In this document: positions 45,731 through 55,426 of the stretch, one piece after another
How the letters are laid out: every line of letters starts with the position of its first letter
Position numbering within the stretch: position 1 is the stretch's first letter
Source: Pseudomonas parasichuanensis
GTDB taxonomy: Bacteria; Pseudomonadota; Gammaproteobacteria; Pseudomonadales; Pseudomonadaceae
Reading direction: 5' to 3'
Assembly (NCBI RefSeq): GCF_021601385.1
Contig: NZ_BQHO01000015.1
Span: 1-64,000, forward strand
Length of the DNA stretch: 64,000 nt
Made by a program: the position numbers and the translations under genes
The notes under the pieces: model-generated
The model's input: only the letters and a program-made list of their open reading frames with translations
What the model was told of the DNA's origin: nothing
The model's database searches: none

Positions 45731-45851
45731 GGGGGGCTCCTGAGGGATTTTGCGTGACAGCAGAGTGTCCGGGGTGGGTGGCTGGGGATAAACCCGGATA
45801 CCGGCCCGGGACTGGGGCCTTGGATTCCCCAAAGGCATGGTTTGCTTGTGG

Positions 45852-45930
45852 GGCCTCATCGCTGGCAAGCCAGCTCCCACAAGGAAACGATGATCCTTGT
45901 TGTGGGAGCTGGCTTGCCAGCGATGAGGCC
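45852..45930. repeat. Near-perfect inverted REP pair
   Basis: GGCCTCATCGCTGGCAAGCC at 45852 and onward pairs with TGTGGGAGCTGGCTTGCCAG plus CGATGAGGCC at 45901-45930. The arms match over about 29 bases. Confidence 0.9.
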
Positions 45931-45941
45931 AGTGGCCTTGA

Positions 45942-46853
45942 TCAGACCTCCCAAGGCACCCCGGCCTGCCAGCTTTCGACCAGCAGGTCGATGAACCCGC
46001 GCACCCGCGGCGAGAGGTGGCGCTTGCTGGGGTAGACGATGCGGATCGGGTCGGCTGGCGGGCGATAGTCGTGCAGCACTTCCACCAGCGTGCCGGCACG
46101 CAAGTCATCGCCGGTGATGTAAGTGGGCAGGTGAATCAGCCCGAACCCCGCCCGCGCGCCGTCGAGCATCGCCTCGGAGCTGTCGATGTTCAGCCGCCCC
46201 GGCTCCTCGCACAGGTGCAGCCCGGCGTCGGTGCGAAAGCGCCACGGGCTGGACTTTTCACCCACCAGGAAGGCGATCTTGTCATGCCCGTACAAATCGG
46301 CCGGCACCTGCGGCGTGCCGTGGCGCTGCAGGTAGTCGGGGGATGCGCAGGTGACGAACTGCTGCCAGGCCACGGTACGGGTCAGCAGTTGCGAGTCCTC
46401 TTTCGGCGCGCCGATGCGTACCGCCACGTCAACGCCCTCCTCGACCAGGTCGACGAAGCGGTCGGTAAAACGGATGTCGGCGCGCAGCTCGGGCCACAGC
46501 TTGAGGTAGCGGTCGAGGATCGGCAGCACATGGCGCTGGCCGAATGACAACGGCGCAGTCAGGCGCAGAGTGCCGGTGGGCTGGCCCCGGCGCTGGGCCA
46601 TGGTCGACTCGACTTCATCGAGGTCGTCGAGGACCTGCCGCCAGCGTTCGAACGCCACCAGCCCCTCGTCGGTCAGGCTCAGTTTGCGCGTGGTGCGGTT
46701 GAGCAACCTCACCGCCATGCGCGCTTCCAGCCGGGCGATGCTCTTGCCCACCGCCGAGCGGGTCAGGCCCAGGCTGGCGGCGGCAGCGGTGAAGCTGCCG
46801 GCCTTCACGGCGCTGACGAAGGCGGCGATGTCGCCAAAACGGTTGGGTTCCAT
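45942..46853 (-). CDS. LysR-type transcriptional regulator
   Basis: 303 residues. Helix-turn-helix at about residues 15-45 ([26 protein letters not shown]), then a LysR substrate-binding domain of the CrgA/PBP2 group ([23 protein letters not shown] and [10 protein letters not shown]). Such regulators often control oxidoreductases next to them; the MsnO8-like monooxygenase lies on the same strand downstream beyond the REP pair. The effector is unknown. Confidence 0.93.
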   Translation of the reverse strand: MEPNRFGDIAAFVSAVKAGSFTAAAASLGLTRSAVGKSIARLEARMAVRLLNRTTRKLSLTDEGLVAFERWRQVLDDLDEVESTMAQRRGQPTGTLRLTAPLSFGQRHVLPILDRYLKLWPELRADIRFTDRFVDLVEEGVDVAVRIGAPKEDSQLLTRTVAWQQFVTCASPDYLQRHGTPQVPADLYGHDKIAFLVGEKSSPWRFRTDAGLHLCEEPGRLNIDSSEAMLDGARAGFGLIHLPTYITGDDLRAGTLVEVLHDYRPPADPIRIVYPSKRHLSPRVRGFIDLLVESWQAGVPWEV

Positions 46854-46912
46854 GCTGTATTCCCGAACAAGACAGGGCTGCTAGATGGGTGCGGATCGCC
46901 GGATTGCAAGGT

Positions 46913-47614
46913 TCAACCCAGCCCTTGCAGGCCCTTGATCGCCAGCAAGTGCAAAGGGTAGAACGCGTAGCCCCAGCGACCTACCGGCGGCACCTGCCAG
47001 TGCTCCTGGCGTAGCAGCCAGCCGCCGAACGGTATCGACATGGCGGCGCAGGCCAGTACCAGCAAGGTAAACGGGGCCAAGGGGTGTTCGTACAGCCAGC
47101 TGTTGCTGAGGTTGCCGGCCAGCGCCAGCAGGCACGGTAGCAGCCAGCACAGCCCGCCCCGGCTGCGGGCCAGCAACAGCGCCGCCGGTAGCAGCACGCC
47201 AGGCAGGCCATACATCAACTGCGCGCTGTACAGCGCCCCAGAAAGCGCCGCGGCCAGGCCGCCCAGGCGGGCCAGCCAGAACGGATGATGCACGCCCCAG
47301 GCGACCAGCACGCCCAGGGTCAGGGTCGGCATCACGCTGAAGGTTTGCGAGCCCGTGTCCAGCCAGCGGTAAGGGGCTTCGGACAGCACCGTGAAGACCA
47401 GCATCCAGCCCAGGTACCGCGCATTGCCCGTGGTGCGCAGCGCGCCGGCGCGGCTACGCCGGACGTTCACCGCAATGGCCAGGCAGAACAGCGGGAACGC
47501 CAGCCTGCCCACCAGGAACAACGCGTCGGCAGCCGGCCACAGGTAACGCAGGTGGTCGGCGACCATGGCCAGGATCGCCACCCACTTCACCAGGTCCAGC
47601 CCGGCCGAGCGCAT
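46913..47614 (-). CDS. TraX family membrane protein
   Basis: 233 residues with about seven to eight transmembrane helices. The N-terminal LDLVKWVAILAMVADHL and RLAFPLFCLAIA blocks and the C-terminal WGYAFYPLHLLAIKGL match the TraX (acyltransferase-like) family, named for F-plasmid pilin N-acetylation but common on chromosomes with unknown role. No conjugation genes are near. It starts 3 bases after the stop of the DUF457 protein, so the two are one operon. Confidence 0.88.
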   Translation of the reverse strand: MRSAGLDLVKWVAILAMVADHLRYLWPAADALFLVGRLAFPLFCLAIAVNVRRSRAGALRTTGNARYLGWMLVFTVLSEAPYRWLDTGSQTFSVMPTLTLGVLVAWGVHHPFWLARLGGLAAALSGALYSAQLMYGLPGVLLPAALLLARSRGGLCWLLPCLLALAGNLSNSWLYEHPLAPFTLLVLACAAMSIPFGGWLLRQEHWQVPPVGRWGYAFYPLHLLAIKGLQGLG

Positions 47615-47617
47615 GGC

Positions 47618-48703
47618 TCAGCGCCCGGCCTCTGCGGCGTGCCCGACCGACTGCGACGCCCAGGCAGCCAATGGCAAGGGCGGCTGCTGGTCGAAAATGC
47701 GTTGCCAGATCAGGCTCAGCTTGGCGCCGTCGAACAACGACGCCGCGCCGCCGCCAATCCAGCCTCTGGGTTGAATGACCTGCCATTGGCCGCCAGCGTC
47801 ACGCTGGGCCATCTGGAAACGGAAGCTGTAATTGCCCGGCACCCCCATGCGCAGGTCGGTGACCACCAGCGCCTCGCCGACCACGTCGTAACGCAGCCAG
47901 TCGCCGGTGAACCAGCGCAGGCGCTCGTGCAGCGGCACCCCCGCCAGGGCTTTGCCTGCTTCAAGGTTGCGCGACTGGCGCAGCATCTCGGGCGGTGCAC
48001 GGTCGAACAGGCTGCTGACACCTTCGTAGTAATCGCCGCCCGGGGTTTTCGCCAGCATCCGCCAGACCAGGCTGTTGAAGGCCATCGGCACCGCGCGCAC
48101 CTCGCTGGCCTCGATACCTTGCTGCGCCAGCGCCTGGCTGAATCGCTGCTCGGCAGCCATTCCCCCGGCAAGGCCAAAGCCCAGGTAAACCGTGCTGAAC
48201 GCCAACGCCTGGGCCAGCACGCCGACCGCCCTGCCCTGCAGGCCCTTGAACGCGGCGTACAGCACCGCCAGCAGCAACGGCACGGTGTACACCGGGTCGA
48301 TGATGAACACCGCCGCCCAGCTTTGTGGCGTGGGCTGCAAGGGCCAGAGCAACTGGGTGCCATACACCGTGAACGCATCGAGGATCGGGTGGGTGACCAG
48401 CACCAGCCAGAACGCCAGGAACAACCGCGGCCAGCGGTAGCCCTTGTGTGGCCAATAGCGTTGCCCCAACCAGGCGACCGCCCAGGCCATCAACAGCGCA
48501 AGCCCGGTCAGGACGAACAGCGAATGGGAGAACCCCCGGTGGAAGGTCATCTGCGACACCGGGTCGGCGTAGCGGATCAGCACGTCGAGGTCCGGCAAGG
48601 TGGCCAGGGCGGCGCCGTACGCCAGAGCGCGACGGCCTTGAATGCGGCCCAGCACGGTGCCCTGCAGGGCGGCGCCGAGTACGGCTTGGGTCAGTGAATC
48701 CAA
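47618..48703 (-). CDS. DUF457/YdjM-type membrane-bound metal-dependent hydrolase
   Basis: 361 residues. N-terminal half has about four to five membrane helices and the conserved LGAALQGTVLG, LPDLDVL, HRGFSHSLF and THPILDAFTVYG motifs, whose Asp and His residues would bind metal in the YdjM/LexA-regulated hydrolase family. The C-terminal 150 residues are soluble and less conserved. The reaction is not established. It precedes TraX in a two-gene operon and follows the CdaR-type regulator by 32 bases on the same strand. Confidence 0.88.
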   Translation of the reverse strand: MDSLTQAVLGAALQGTVLGRIQGRRALAYGAALATLPDLDVLIRYADPVSQMTFHRGFSHSLFVLTGLALLMAWAVAWLGQRYWPHKGYRWPRLFLAFWLVLVTHPILDAFTVYGTQLLWPLQPTPQSWAAVFIIDPVYTVPLLLAVLYAAFKGLQGRAVGVLAQALAFSTVYLGFGLAGGMAAEQRFSQALAQQGIEASEVRAVPMAFNSLVWRMLAKTPGGDYYEGVSSLFDRAPPEMLRQSRNLEAGKALAGVPLHERLRWFTGDWLRYDVVGEALVVTDLRMGVPGNYSFRFQMAQRDAGGQWQVIQPRGWIGGGAASLFDGAKLSLIWQRIFDQQPPLPLAAWASQSVGHAAEAGR

Positions 48704-48735
48704 TGCACATCTCCGTGAAAAACGCAGTGCAGCAC

Positions 48736-49833
48736 TCAGTCTGCGGGTAACAGCTGCAAGCCCAGGTACAGGCTGAGCATGCCCTCCAAACGCAGCGGAT
48801 CGACTTCGCCCAGCTCGGCGATGCGTTCAAGCCGGTAGCGCAGGCTGTTGCGGTGGATGCCCAAGGCATCGGCGCAGGCCTGGCTCTGCCCGTCATGGGC
48901 GCACCAGGCCCGCAGGGTGGCCAGCAGCTGGCCGCTGGCATCCTTGGCGCGCACGCGCAGCAAGGGTTCGAGCAGCTCGTCCAGGGCATCGTCGTTGCGG
49001 TGGCGCCAGAGCAGCGCCGGCAGGCGGTAGCGGGCGAGCGACAGCAGGCACTCGCCCGGCAGCACTTCGCGCCCGTAGGCCAGCAAGTCGCGCACCCGCC
49101 GGTAGCCACGGCGCAGCTGCTCCAGGCTTTGCGCCGGGCTGCCCAGGGCCAGGCGCTCGACCACCCAGCCATGGCGCTGCAGGCGCTCCAGCAAGCGCGG
49201 CTCATCCAGCGCCACGTTGGCCGGGCGGCACCACAACAGCGACTGGCGCGCCGGGCTTACACACCAGCTGTCGGGGTAGCGGCTCATCAGCCAGGCCGAC
49301 AACGCCTCGGCAGGTGGCCCGGCCTGCAGCTCGAACAAGCAGGGAACGCGTGGCAGGTTGGGTTTGAGCCCCAGTTGCTGGGCCTCATCGACCAGCCGGG
49401 GCGATTCGCCGCTACCGCCCAGCAACAGGGCCAGCAGGTCGTCGCAACGCTGGCGGCGCCATTGCTGCTCCACCTGCAAGTGGCGCTGGGCCAGGAGCAT
49501 TTCGGCGGTCATGCGCACCAGTTCGCCGTAGGTGCGCAACTGCTGCGGGTCGCCGGTCAGGCCGAGCACGCCGATCAGCCGGTCATCGAGCATCAATGGC
49601 AGGTTGACCCCGGGCTGCACGCCCTTCAGGCACTTGGCGGCGTCCACGTCGAGCTCGACGATCCGGCCGTTGGCCAGCACCAGCTGGGCGCCTTCGTGGC
49701 GGGTGTTGATACGCTCCGGCTCGCCGCTGCCAAGGATCAGCCCCTGGCTGTCCATCACGTTGACGTTGCACGGCAGGATGGCCATCGCCCGATCGACGAT
49801 GTCCTGGGCCAGGTCGTGGTCCAGTTCGAACAT
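48736..49833 (-). CDS. cdaR: CdaR-family transcriptional activator (sugar diacid-type)
   Basis: 365 residues from ATG 49833. The N-terminal sugar-diacid recognition domain (LAQDIVDRAMAILPCNVNVMD, GVNLPLMLDDRLIGVLGLTG) is followed by a GGDEF-like middle region and the C-terminal PucR-type helix-turn-helix (QACADALGIHRNSLRYRLERI). CdaR activates glucarate, galactarate and glycerate use. It is divergent from an MFS carrier of the anion:cation symporter family, 153 bases away, so control of that carrier by a sugar acid or glycerate is a reasonable inference. Confidence 0.92.
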   Translation of the reverse strand: MFELDHDLAQDIVDRAMAILPCNVNVMDSQGLILGSGEPERINTRHEGAQLVLANGRIVELDVDAAKCLKGVQPGVNLPLMLDDRLIGVLGLTGDPQQLRTYGELVRMTAEMLLAQRHLQVEQQWRRQRCDDLLALLLGGSGESPRLVDEAQQLGLKPNLPRVPCLFELQAGPPAEALSAWLMSRYPDSWCVSPARQSLLWCRPANVALDEPRLLERLQRHGWVVERLALGSPAQSLEQLRRGYRRVRDLLAYGREVLPGECLLSLARYRLPALLWRHRNDDALDELLEPLLRVRAKDASGQLLATLRAWCAHDGQSQACADALGIHRNSLRYRLERIAELGEVDPLRLEGMLSLYLGLQLLPAD

Positions 49834-49986
49834 GAGCAGGTCCTTAGGGTTGGTCGGCGGCACAGCAGGCTGTGGCTGGGGCTGTGCAAAAGCACAAAGA
49901 CAGTGGCGCTACACTGCCCGAGACTCGTCAGGGCGAGCGCCGGAACAGGCGACGCGGTGACAACCATAACAAAAGAGAACCCGATC

Positions 49987-51315
49987 ATGGCACACAGCCC
50001 CGCCCCTGACCAAGGCAACGACGTCACCCGCAACGCGCTGTACCGGCGCATCACCCTGCGGCTGATTCCGTTCATTTTCATCTGCTACCTGTTCAACTAC
50101 CTGGACCGCGTCAACGTCGGCTTCGCCAAGCTGCAGATGCTCGACGCGCTCAAGTTCAGCGAAACCGTGTACGGCCTTGGCGCCGGCATTTTCTTCATCG
50201 GCTACGTGCTCTGCGGCCTGCCCAGCAACCTGGCGCTCAACCGCTTCGGCCCGCGGCGCTGGATCGCGCTGATGATGATCGCCTGGGGCAGCCTGAGTAC
50301 CTGCCTGCTGTTCGTCACCACGCCCACCGAGTTCTACGCCCTGCGCCTGCTCACCGGCGCTGCCGAGGCGGGCTTCTTCCCCGGCGTGGTGCTGTACCTC
50401 TCGCGCTGGTTCCCGGCGGCGCGCCGGGGCCGGATCATGGCCCTGTTCATGTCGGCGATCCCGGTGTCCGGCCTGCTCGGCGGGCCGTTCTCCGGCTGGA
50501 TCCTGCAGCACTTCGCAGCGGGCCAAGGTGGCCTGGCCGGCTGGCAGTGGATGTTCCTGATCCAGGGCCTGCCGACCGTGGCACTGGGTGCGCTGGCCAT
50601 CGTGCTGCTCAGCGACGGCTACCAGAAAGCCCCCTGGCTGAGCCCGGCGGAACGCCAGCTGATCGCTGCGGACCTGGCCGCCGATGCCGCGAGCAAACCG
50701 GCCACCACGGGTGACGGCGTGCTCGCCGTGCTGACCAACCCGCTGATCTGGACCTTCGGCTTCGTCTACTTCTGCATCCAGAGCGGCGTGTATGCCATCA
50801 ACTTCTGGCTGCCGTCGATCATCAAGAACATGGGCTTCGACAACCCTCTGCTGATCGGCTGGCTGAGCGCCATTCCGTACCTGCTGGCCGGGGTGTTCAT
50901 GATTGTGGTGGGCCGCTCGGCGGACCTGCGCAACGAACGCCGCTGGCATTTGGTGGTGCCGATGCTGATGGGTGCCCTGGGGCTGCTGATTGCGGTCAAC
51001 TTCGCCGCCCAGCCGACCATTGCCATCCTCGGCTTGTCGATCGCCACCATGGGGGCGCTGACCGGGCTGCCGATGTTCTGGCCGATGCCGACTGCGCTGC
51101 TCAGTGCCGGTACCGCCGTGGCGGGGTTGGCGGTGATCAACTCGGTGGGGCAGATGGCGGGGTTCCTCAGCCCGTACCTGGTCGGGTTTATCAAGGACCA
51201 GACCGGGTCTACCGATGCGGCGCTGTATGCGCTGGCAGGTTTGATCGTGCTGGGTAGTGTGGTGGCGCTGCAGGTTTCTCGATCAGGGTCGTATGTAGCG
51301 GCCCGCTCTCGCTAA
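49987..51315 (+). CDS. MFS transporter, anion:cation symporter (ACS) family
   Basis: 442 residues from ATG 49987; the long frame upstream is antisense to cdaR. Twelve membrane helices are predictable, with the MFS motif after helix 2 (LALNRFGPRRW) and the ACS-type NYLDRVNVGFAKLQM near the start and FYALRLLTGAAEAGFFPGV in helices 4-5. ACS carriers import organic anions such as glucarate, galactonate, phthalate or tartrate with protons. The CdaR-type neighbour points to a sugar acid. Confidence 0.93.
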   Translation: MAHSPAPDQGNDVTRNALYRRITLRLIPFIFICYLFNYLDRVNVGFAKLQMLDALKFSETVYGLGAGIFFIGYVLCGLPSNLALNRFGPRRWIALMMIAWGSLSTCLLFVTTPTEFYALRLLTGAAEAGFFPGVVLYLSRWFPAARRGRIMALFMSAIPVSGLLGGPFSGWILQHFAAGQGGLAGWQWMFLIQGLPTVALGALAIVLLSDGYQKAPWLSPAERQLIAADLAADAASKPATTGDGVLAVLTNPLIWTFGFVYFCIQSGVYAINFWLPSIIKNMGFDNPLLIGWLSAIPYLLAGVFMIVVGRSADLRNERRWHLVVPMLMGALGLLIAVNFAAQPTIAILGLSIATMGALTGLPMFWPMPTALLSAGTAVAGLAVINSVGQMAGFLSPYLVGFIKDQTGSTDAALYALAGLIVLGSVVALQVSRSGSYVAARSR

Positions 51316-51341
51316 GCGGCCTCTTCGACTCATCATCAACA

Positions 51342-51362
51342 AGCGGGCCCAGAAGGCCCGCT
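51342..51362. terminator. Hairpin terminator after the MFS gene
   Basis: AGCGGGCC (51342-51349) pairs with GGCCCGCT (51355-51362) around a 5-base loop. It lies between convergent genes (MFS stop at 51315, Rhs stop at 51435). The plus side has little T tract. Confidence 0.65.
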
Positions 51363-51434
51363 CACGACTTACGGTATGTGGTTTTTCTTCTAGCATCCTT
51401 CGCCTAATAGGCGAGAGTTCTACGAAGAACCATA

Positions 51435-52475
51435 CTATTTTTGCCGTAAAAACTCTTCCTCTTTATAGACCAACTCGAGCATCCATGACTCACCAGCTTC
51501 ATACCTTTGCACCATATCATTAGCTGTGTTCCTAATTACGCGAGCAGCCGCGGTAAGGCTGGCAGCTACCTCTTTAGGTACAACAGACCTCGCGTTGCTT
51601 GCTCGCTGCACTGCACGAGTATGCGTAAGCAAAAGAGGATGACGCACCTGTGCCAACTCTACCTCCGCTGTTTGTGGTAAAAAAAATAAACTCCCTTGAC
51701 CAAGATTGGAGCGACCCTGCGCCACCAGCAAGGCCGAACTTTCTAACTCATTTGCAGCCAAATTAGCCGACCCAAAAAAGTAATCGACACGCGTCTGGGC
51801 ACTTATATTGGCCCAAGGTTGCTCAAGTACGGGGTGATTTCCGCTTACAATCTGGTTGTGCCTCCAACCTGTACGAGCACTCTGCCCTATGCTGGGTCTC
51901 TGAATCAAATACCGCTGATAATCACCAGGGTTTGGAAACCCCAATTCTGCCAGCTGCGGTGTAAACACCACCGGATCAGCCACCACCCAAGGGTGAGTGA
52001 GGTTGCCAGTCCGTAATCTTCCGCCCCATCCTAAGTGACCTGACGGATCGCTGTAATTAACTGGATCTCCTGAGCAATATGCATATGCATTTATCCCACC
52101 CCGACCAAACGGGCTCCAGCTATCCGCTGACCCGAAACGACCAAGAGCCGTCCAATAACACCTGTAGCCGTTGCCGAGCCAATAGCCAGGCAGAACGCCA
52201 TCACGCTGCTCTCCGGTGTAGCCCAAGATTCCTTCGTCACTATCTTTCCCCGGACTGTCGCCATAGGGCGTATAGCTAATTGGTTTGAAAGCGTTACCTT
52301 CCGCATCACGTCCCTGAACAACCGAGCGTTGCTTATCTGTAGCAAGCAACATCGCTTTACCAACCTGCCGACGCTCTGCTAAAAGCTGTTCGCCTGCTTG
52401 AAAGATCGACCGGCACACACCATCGACGGCCACTGTAACCATCTGCTGGTGCTGATAAAAAAAGTCCTGTTTCAT
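51435..52475 (-). CDS. Orphan Rhs-core protein with a variable C-terminus
   Basis: 346 residues from ATG 52475, with AGGAG upstream. Residues 60-150 carry the end of an Rhs core: YTPYGDSPG, LGYTGEQRDGVLPGYWLGNG, YWTALGRFGSADSWSPF and the DPSGH end with NAYAYCSGDPVNYSDP. After DPSGH at about residue 149 comes a 200-residue tail with no similarity I recognise, as in polymorphic toxin tips. The tail is followed by no small gene that could be an immunity gene. No full-length Rhs, VgrG or T6SS gene is near. The region is visibly poorer in G+C than its neighbours, suggesting transfer. Confidence 0.85.
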   Translation of the reverse strand: MKQDFFYQHQQMVTVAVDGVCRSIFQAGEQLLAERRQVGKAMLLATDKQRSVVQGRDAEGNAFKPISYTPYGDSPGKDSDEGILGYTGEQRDGVLPGYWLGNGYRCYWTALGRFGSADSWSPFGRGGINAYAYCSGDPVNYSDPSGHLGWGGRLRTGNLTHPWVVADPVVFTPQLAELGFPNPGDYQRYLIQRPSIGQSARTGWRHNQIVSGNHPVLEQPWANISAQTRVDYFFGSANLAANELESSALLVAQGRSNLGQGSLFFLPQTAEVELAQVRHPLLLTHTRAVQRASNARSVVPKEVAASLTAAARVIRNTANDMVQRYEAGESWMLELVYKEEEFLRQK

Positions 52476-52600
52476 ATCTAAGTTTCTCCTCACCAGGCAA
52501 GTAACACCCAGCATCGTAGATGGCGCCATTCCTCACAACTGACACAATTGCCAGGTAACGCGCCACTCGATCTGAAACCTGCGCAAGGGAACACTTGGTA

Positions 52601-53704
52601 TTACGGCTTCCACCCCACCTCATGCAATGCCGTCAACAAGGTATCCCCATCCAGCCCCGGCACCACCGCCCCACCCTTGCCTACCATCTCCCTGCCTGCC
52701 AGCAGCGCGTTGACAATGGCCTCCTCCACCGCCTCCGCCGCCGCCAAGAACAGCGCCGAGATATGGTCGTTGTTGAGCATGCGCACCTCCGTGCACTGGC
52801 CCAAGTCCTTGCGCCCGTAGTCAGCCGGCGGCAGGCCCTGGTTACCGGTGGAAAACGCCAGGAAGATATCGCCACTGGAGTCCTCGGTACCGCCCCCCGT
52901 GCGGGCAATCCCGATGGACGCCCGTTGCGCCAGGCGCTGGCACTGGTGCGGCAGCAACGGCGCATCGGTGGCGATCACCACCACGATCGAGCCCATGCCC
53001 GGCGTGCCCTGTTCACACTCGGCAAAGGGCGACGGCAGGTGCCCGAGCTGGCGGCCCACCGGGTAGCCATCGATGCGCAACTCCTGGCGCTGGCCGTGGT
53101 TGGCCTGCACCAGAGCACCCACCGTCCAGCCGCCCTGCTCCACCGGCAACTGCCGTGAGGCCGTGCCGATACCGCCCTTGAACTCGTGGCAGATCATCCC
53201 GGTACCGCCGCCCACAGGGCCTTCGGTCACCGCGCCGGGTGCCGCGTTGTCCAGCGCCTCACGCACTTGCAGCGGGGTCACGTGCTGGCCCCAGATATCG
53301 TTGAGCAACCCGTCGTAGGTTTCCATCACCACCGGCATGCACCAGTACACCGCCTCATCGGCCAGGCGCTCACGCTCGGCGGCGATCAACGCATCGCGCA
53401 CCACGCCGACGCTGTGGGTATTGGTGATGGCGATCGGCGTGGTCAAAAGCCCAGCCTCGCGGATCCACTCAAGGCCGGTGGCATCGCCATTGCCGTTGAG
53501 CACATGGCAGCCGGCGAAGCACGGCGCCAGGCGCGCCGCGCCGGGGCGCGGCTCGATTACGGTGACCCCGGTGCGGATCGGCGCCGGGCGTTGTTCGTCG
53601 AGCAGGGTGCTGTGGCCAACCCGCACACCCGGTACATCGGTAATGGCATTGAACGGGCCCGGGGTGCCGTGGCCGAGGGTAATGCCCAGTTGACGCGCAC
53701 GCAT
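52601..53704 (-). CDS. P1 family (DmpA/BapA-type) aminopeptidase
   Basis: 367 residues from ATG 53704, with AAGGAG upstream. Hallmarks of Ntn-hydrolase-like DmpA peptidases are present: ARQLGITLGHGTPGPFNAITDVPGVRVGH at the start (given in part as GTPGPFNAITDVPGVRVGH), and the self-cleavage/nucleophile region GTPGMGSIVVVIATDAPLL, where the Ser after MG is the catalytic residue. Such enzymes are cleaved into two chains and remove N-terminal residues, including beta- and D-residues, from short peptides. It follows an APC permease by 17 bases, so transport and peptide or amide hydrolysis are linked. Confidence 0.9.
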   Translation of the reverse strand: MRARQLGITLGHGTPGPFNAITDVPGVRVGHSTLLDEQRPAPIRTGVTVIEPRPGAARLAPCFAGCHVLNGNGDATGLEWIREAGLLTTPIAITNTHSVGVVRDALIAAERERLADEAVYWCMPVVMETYDGLLNDIWGQHVTPLQVREALDNAAPGAVTEGPVGGGTGMICHEFKGGIGTASRQLPVEQGGWTVGALVQANHGQRQELRIDGYPVGRQLGHLPSPFAECEQGTPGMGSIVVVIATDAPLLPHQCQRLAQRASIGIARTGGGTEDSSGDIFLAFSTGNQGLPPADYGRKDLGQCTEVRMLNNDHISALFLAAAEAVEEAIVNALLAGREMVGKGGAVVPGLDGDTLLTALHEVGWKP

Positions 53705-53721
53705 GTGTACTCCTTGGATGC

Positions 53722-55086
53722 TCACAATTTCTGGAAGGTCGGGCTGAGCCGGCCGTGGGTGCTGTACAAGGTGACGGACACCGCCAGCAACCCGATAAGG
53801 ATCAGCAAGTCACGCCATGACGCCTGTTGTAGCAGGGCCACCAGCAACCAGCCGGCGCCGCTCACCGCCAGCAGCGCCGGCAACGGCCACAGCGGCATGC
53901 GGTACGGGTGTTCGCGGTCGCGGCGCAGTACCCGGCTGCACAGGGCGCAGGCGGCCACCACCAGGTAGATCAGCAGCAGCAACAGCACGGTGAGAGTGGT
54001 CAGCTCTTCGAGGCTGCCGGAAAGGCTCAGCAGCGCCGAAGGCACGGCGAAGAACAAGGTCGCCAGCCACGGCGACTCCCAGCGTGGGTGGATCGCGGTG
54101 AAAGCTTGGTTCAGCCTTGGCGTCCACAGTGCATCGCGGCCGCTGCTGTACACCACCCGACCGACCTGGATGACGATGGCGACAATGGCGTTGAACACCG
54201 AGAGGAAGATGCCGCCGCTCACCAGCCGCGCAAGGGTTTCGTTGCCATGCGCGGTGAGCAGGTAGCCGATCGGGTCGCCGCTGGCCAGCATCGCCTGAAG
54301 CGAGGGAGCGCCGATCAGCAAGGCGGCCAACGGCACGAGTTCGATGGCCAGCACCACCGCCAATGACCACAGCACCGCCCGGTGCACGGTACGCCCGCCG
54401 TCCTTCATGTCTTCAGCCAGCAGCACCGCGCCGCCATAACCGTTGAAGGCGAACAGCGCCATGCCCACCGCACCCAGCACCAACGCCCAGGGCGCGACCA
54501 CCAGGGCGCCCTGCTCCAGCACCTGCGGTTGCAGCAGGCTGGCCGCAGGCTGGCTGGCATTGCCGAAGCCCAGCGCGACGATCACCAGCAAGGCGGCGAC
54601 TTCGCAGATCAGGAACAGCCCGGTAATCCAGGCATTCAGGCGGATATTGAGAATGCCCAGGGCATAGCTGGCGACCACGATCACCAGGGCCACGCTCTGG
54701 GTGTCGAAGCGTGTGCCGAGGGCGTTGTTGAGGTAGGTGGCGGCACCAGCCGCCAGCACCGGTGGAATGAACAGCATCGAGGCCAGCACGGTGAGGAAGG
54801 TGGCGTAGCCCGCCAGCCCACCGAACACCCGCTTGGCATACACGTACTCGCCGCCGGCGGTGTTGTGGGCACGGCCCAGCTCGGCGTAGCACCAGGCGAA
54901 CATCAGGGCCAGCAGCGCGGCCATGAGAAAGGACAAGAACGCGCCGCTGCCGGCCTGCTGGATGGCGAACGGGGCGATGACGAACACGGAACTGGCCGGG
55001 GTGACCGCCGAAACGGTGATGGCGACCACATCGGGCATACCCAGGCGCTGCTTGAGTGCGCTCGCGGGCACTTCGCTGGAGTTCAT
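53722..55086 (-). CDS. APC-family amino acid permease
   Basis: 454 residues with about twelve membrane helices. The N-terminal VVAITVSAVTPASSVFVIAP, the conserved GGEYVYAKRVFGG stretch after helix 2 and AFNGYGGAVLLAEDMKDGGR in the middle match the APC superfamily. Substrate is probably an amino acid or amine. It is followed by a P1 peptidase in the same operon, and a LuxR-type regulator lies divergently upstream beyond a REP pair. Confidence 0.92.
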   Translation of the reverse strand: MNSSEVPASALKQRLGMPDVVAITVSAVTPASSVFVIAPFAIQQAGSGAFLSFLMAALLALMFAWCYAELGRAHNTAGGEYVYAKRVFGGLAGYATFLTVLASMLFIPPVLAAGAATYLNNALGTRFDTQSVALVIVVASYALGILNIRLNAWITGLFLICEVAALLVIVALGFGNASQPAASLLQPQVLEQGALVVAPWALVLGAVGMALFAFNGYGGAVLLAEDMKDGGRTVHRAVLWSLAVVLAIELVPLAALLIGAPSLQAMLASGDPIGYLLTAHGNETLARLVSGGIFLSVFNAIVAIVIQVGRVVYSSGRDALWTPRLNQAFTAIHPRWESPWLATLFFAVPSALLSLSGSLEELTTLTVLLLLLIYLVVAACALCSRVLRRDREHPYRMPLWPLPALLAVSGAGWLLVALLQQASWRDLLILIGLLAVSVTLYSTHGRLSPTFQKL

Positions 55087-55266
55087 GGTGTTTTTCCTCT
55101 GATTGTTATTGGTTGTGAGGGCAAAACCGGGGTCATGCGGCCGCTGGACCTGGCTGGACTGTAGGCTGGCGGGCGGTGGGCGCCAATTACCCTATGGGGG
55201 TACGCCCCTTGACGGAAGGCCGGAAAAATTCCAAGACTGCGTAGCCCTTATCCAGCAACGCCGCCC

Positions 55267-55386
55267 CCTGTAGGAGCGGCCTTGTGCCGCGAAAGGGCTG
55301 CGTAGCAGCCCCGGCGATAGATGTGGTGACGCTGATATCCGGGGACCGCTTTGCGGTCCTTTCGCGGCACGAGGCCGCTCCTACAA
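55267..55386. repeat. Inverted REP pair, TAGGAGCGGCC type
   Basis: CTGTAGGAGCGGCCTTGTGC at 55267 and onward faces its inverted copy ending at 55386. It lies between the divergent permease and LuxR-type genes, separating their promoters. Confidence 0.85.
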
Positions 55387-55426
55387 AGGGCGCGCGTGTT
55401 GCAAACCCAGCTGATAGAGCCCTCGC

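Noticed and set aside
46913-47614. TraX as evidence of a conjugative element
   Set aside because: No relaxase, mating-pair or plasmid genes are nearby; TraX-family proteins are common on chromosomes.
54382-55164. 260-codon plus-strand frame opposite the APC permease
   Set aside because: Shadow of a well-supported membrane transporter gene; Gly/His/Gln-rich and without domains.
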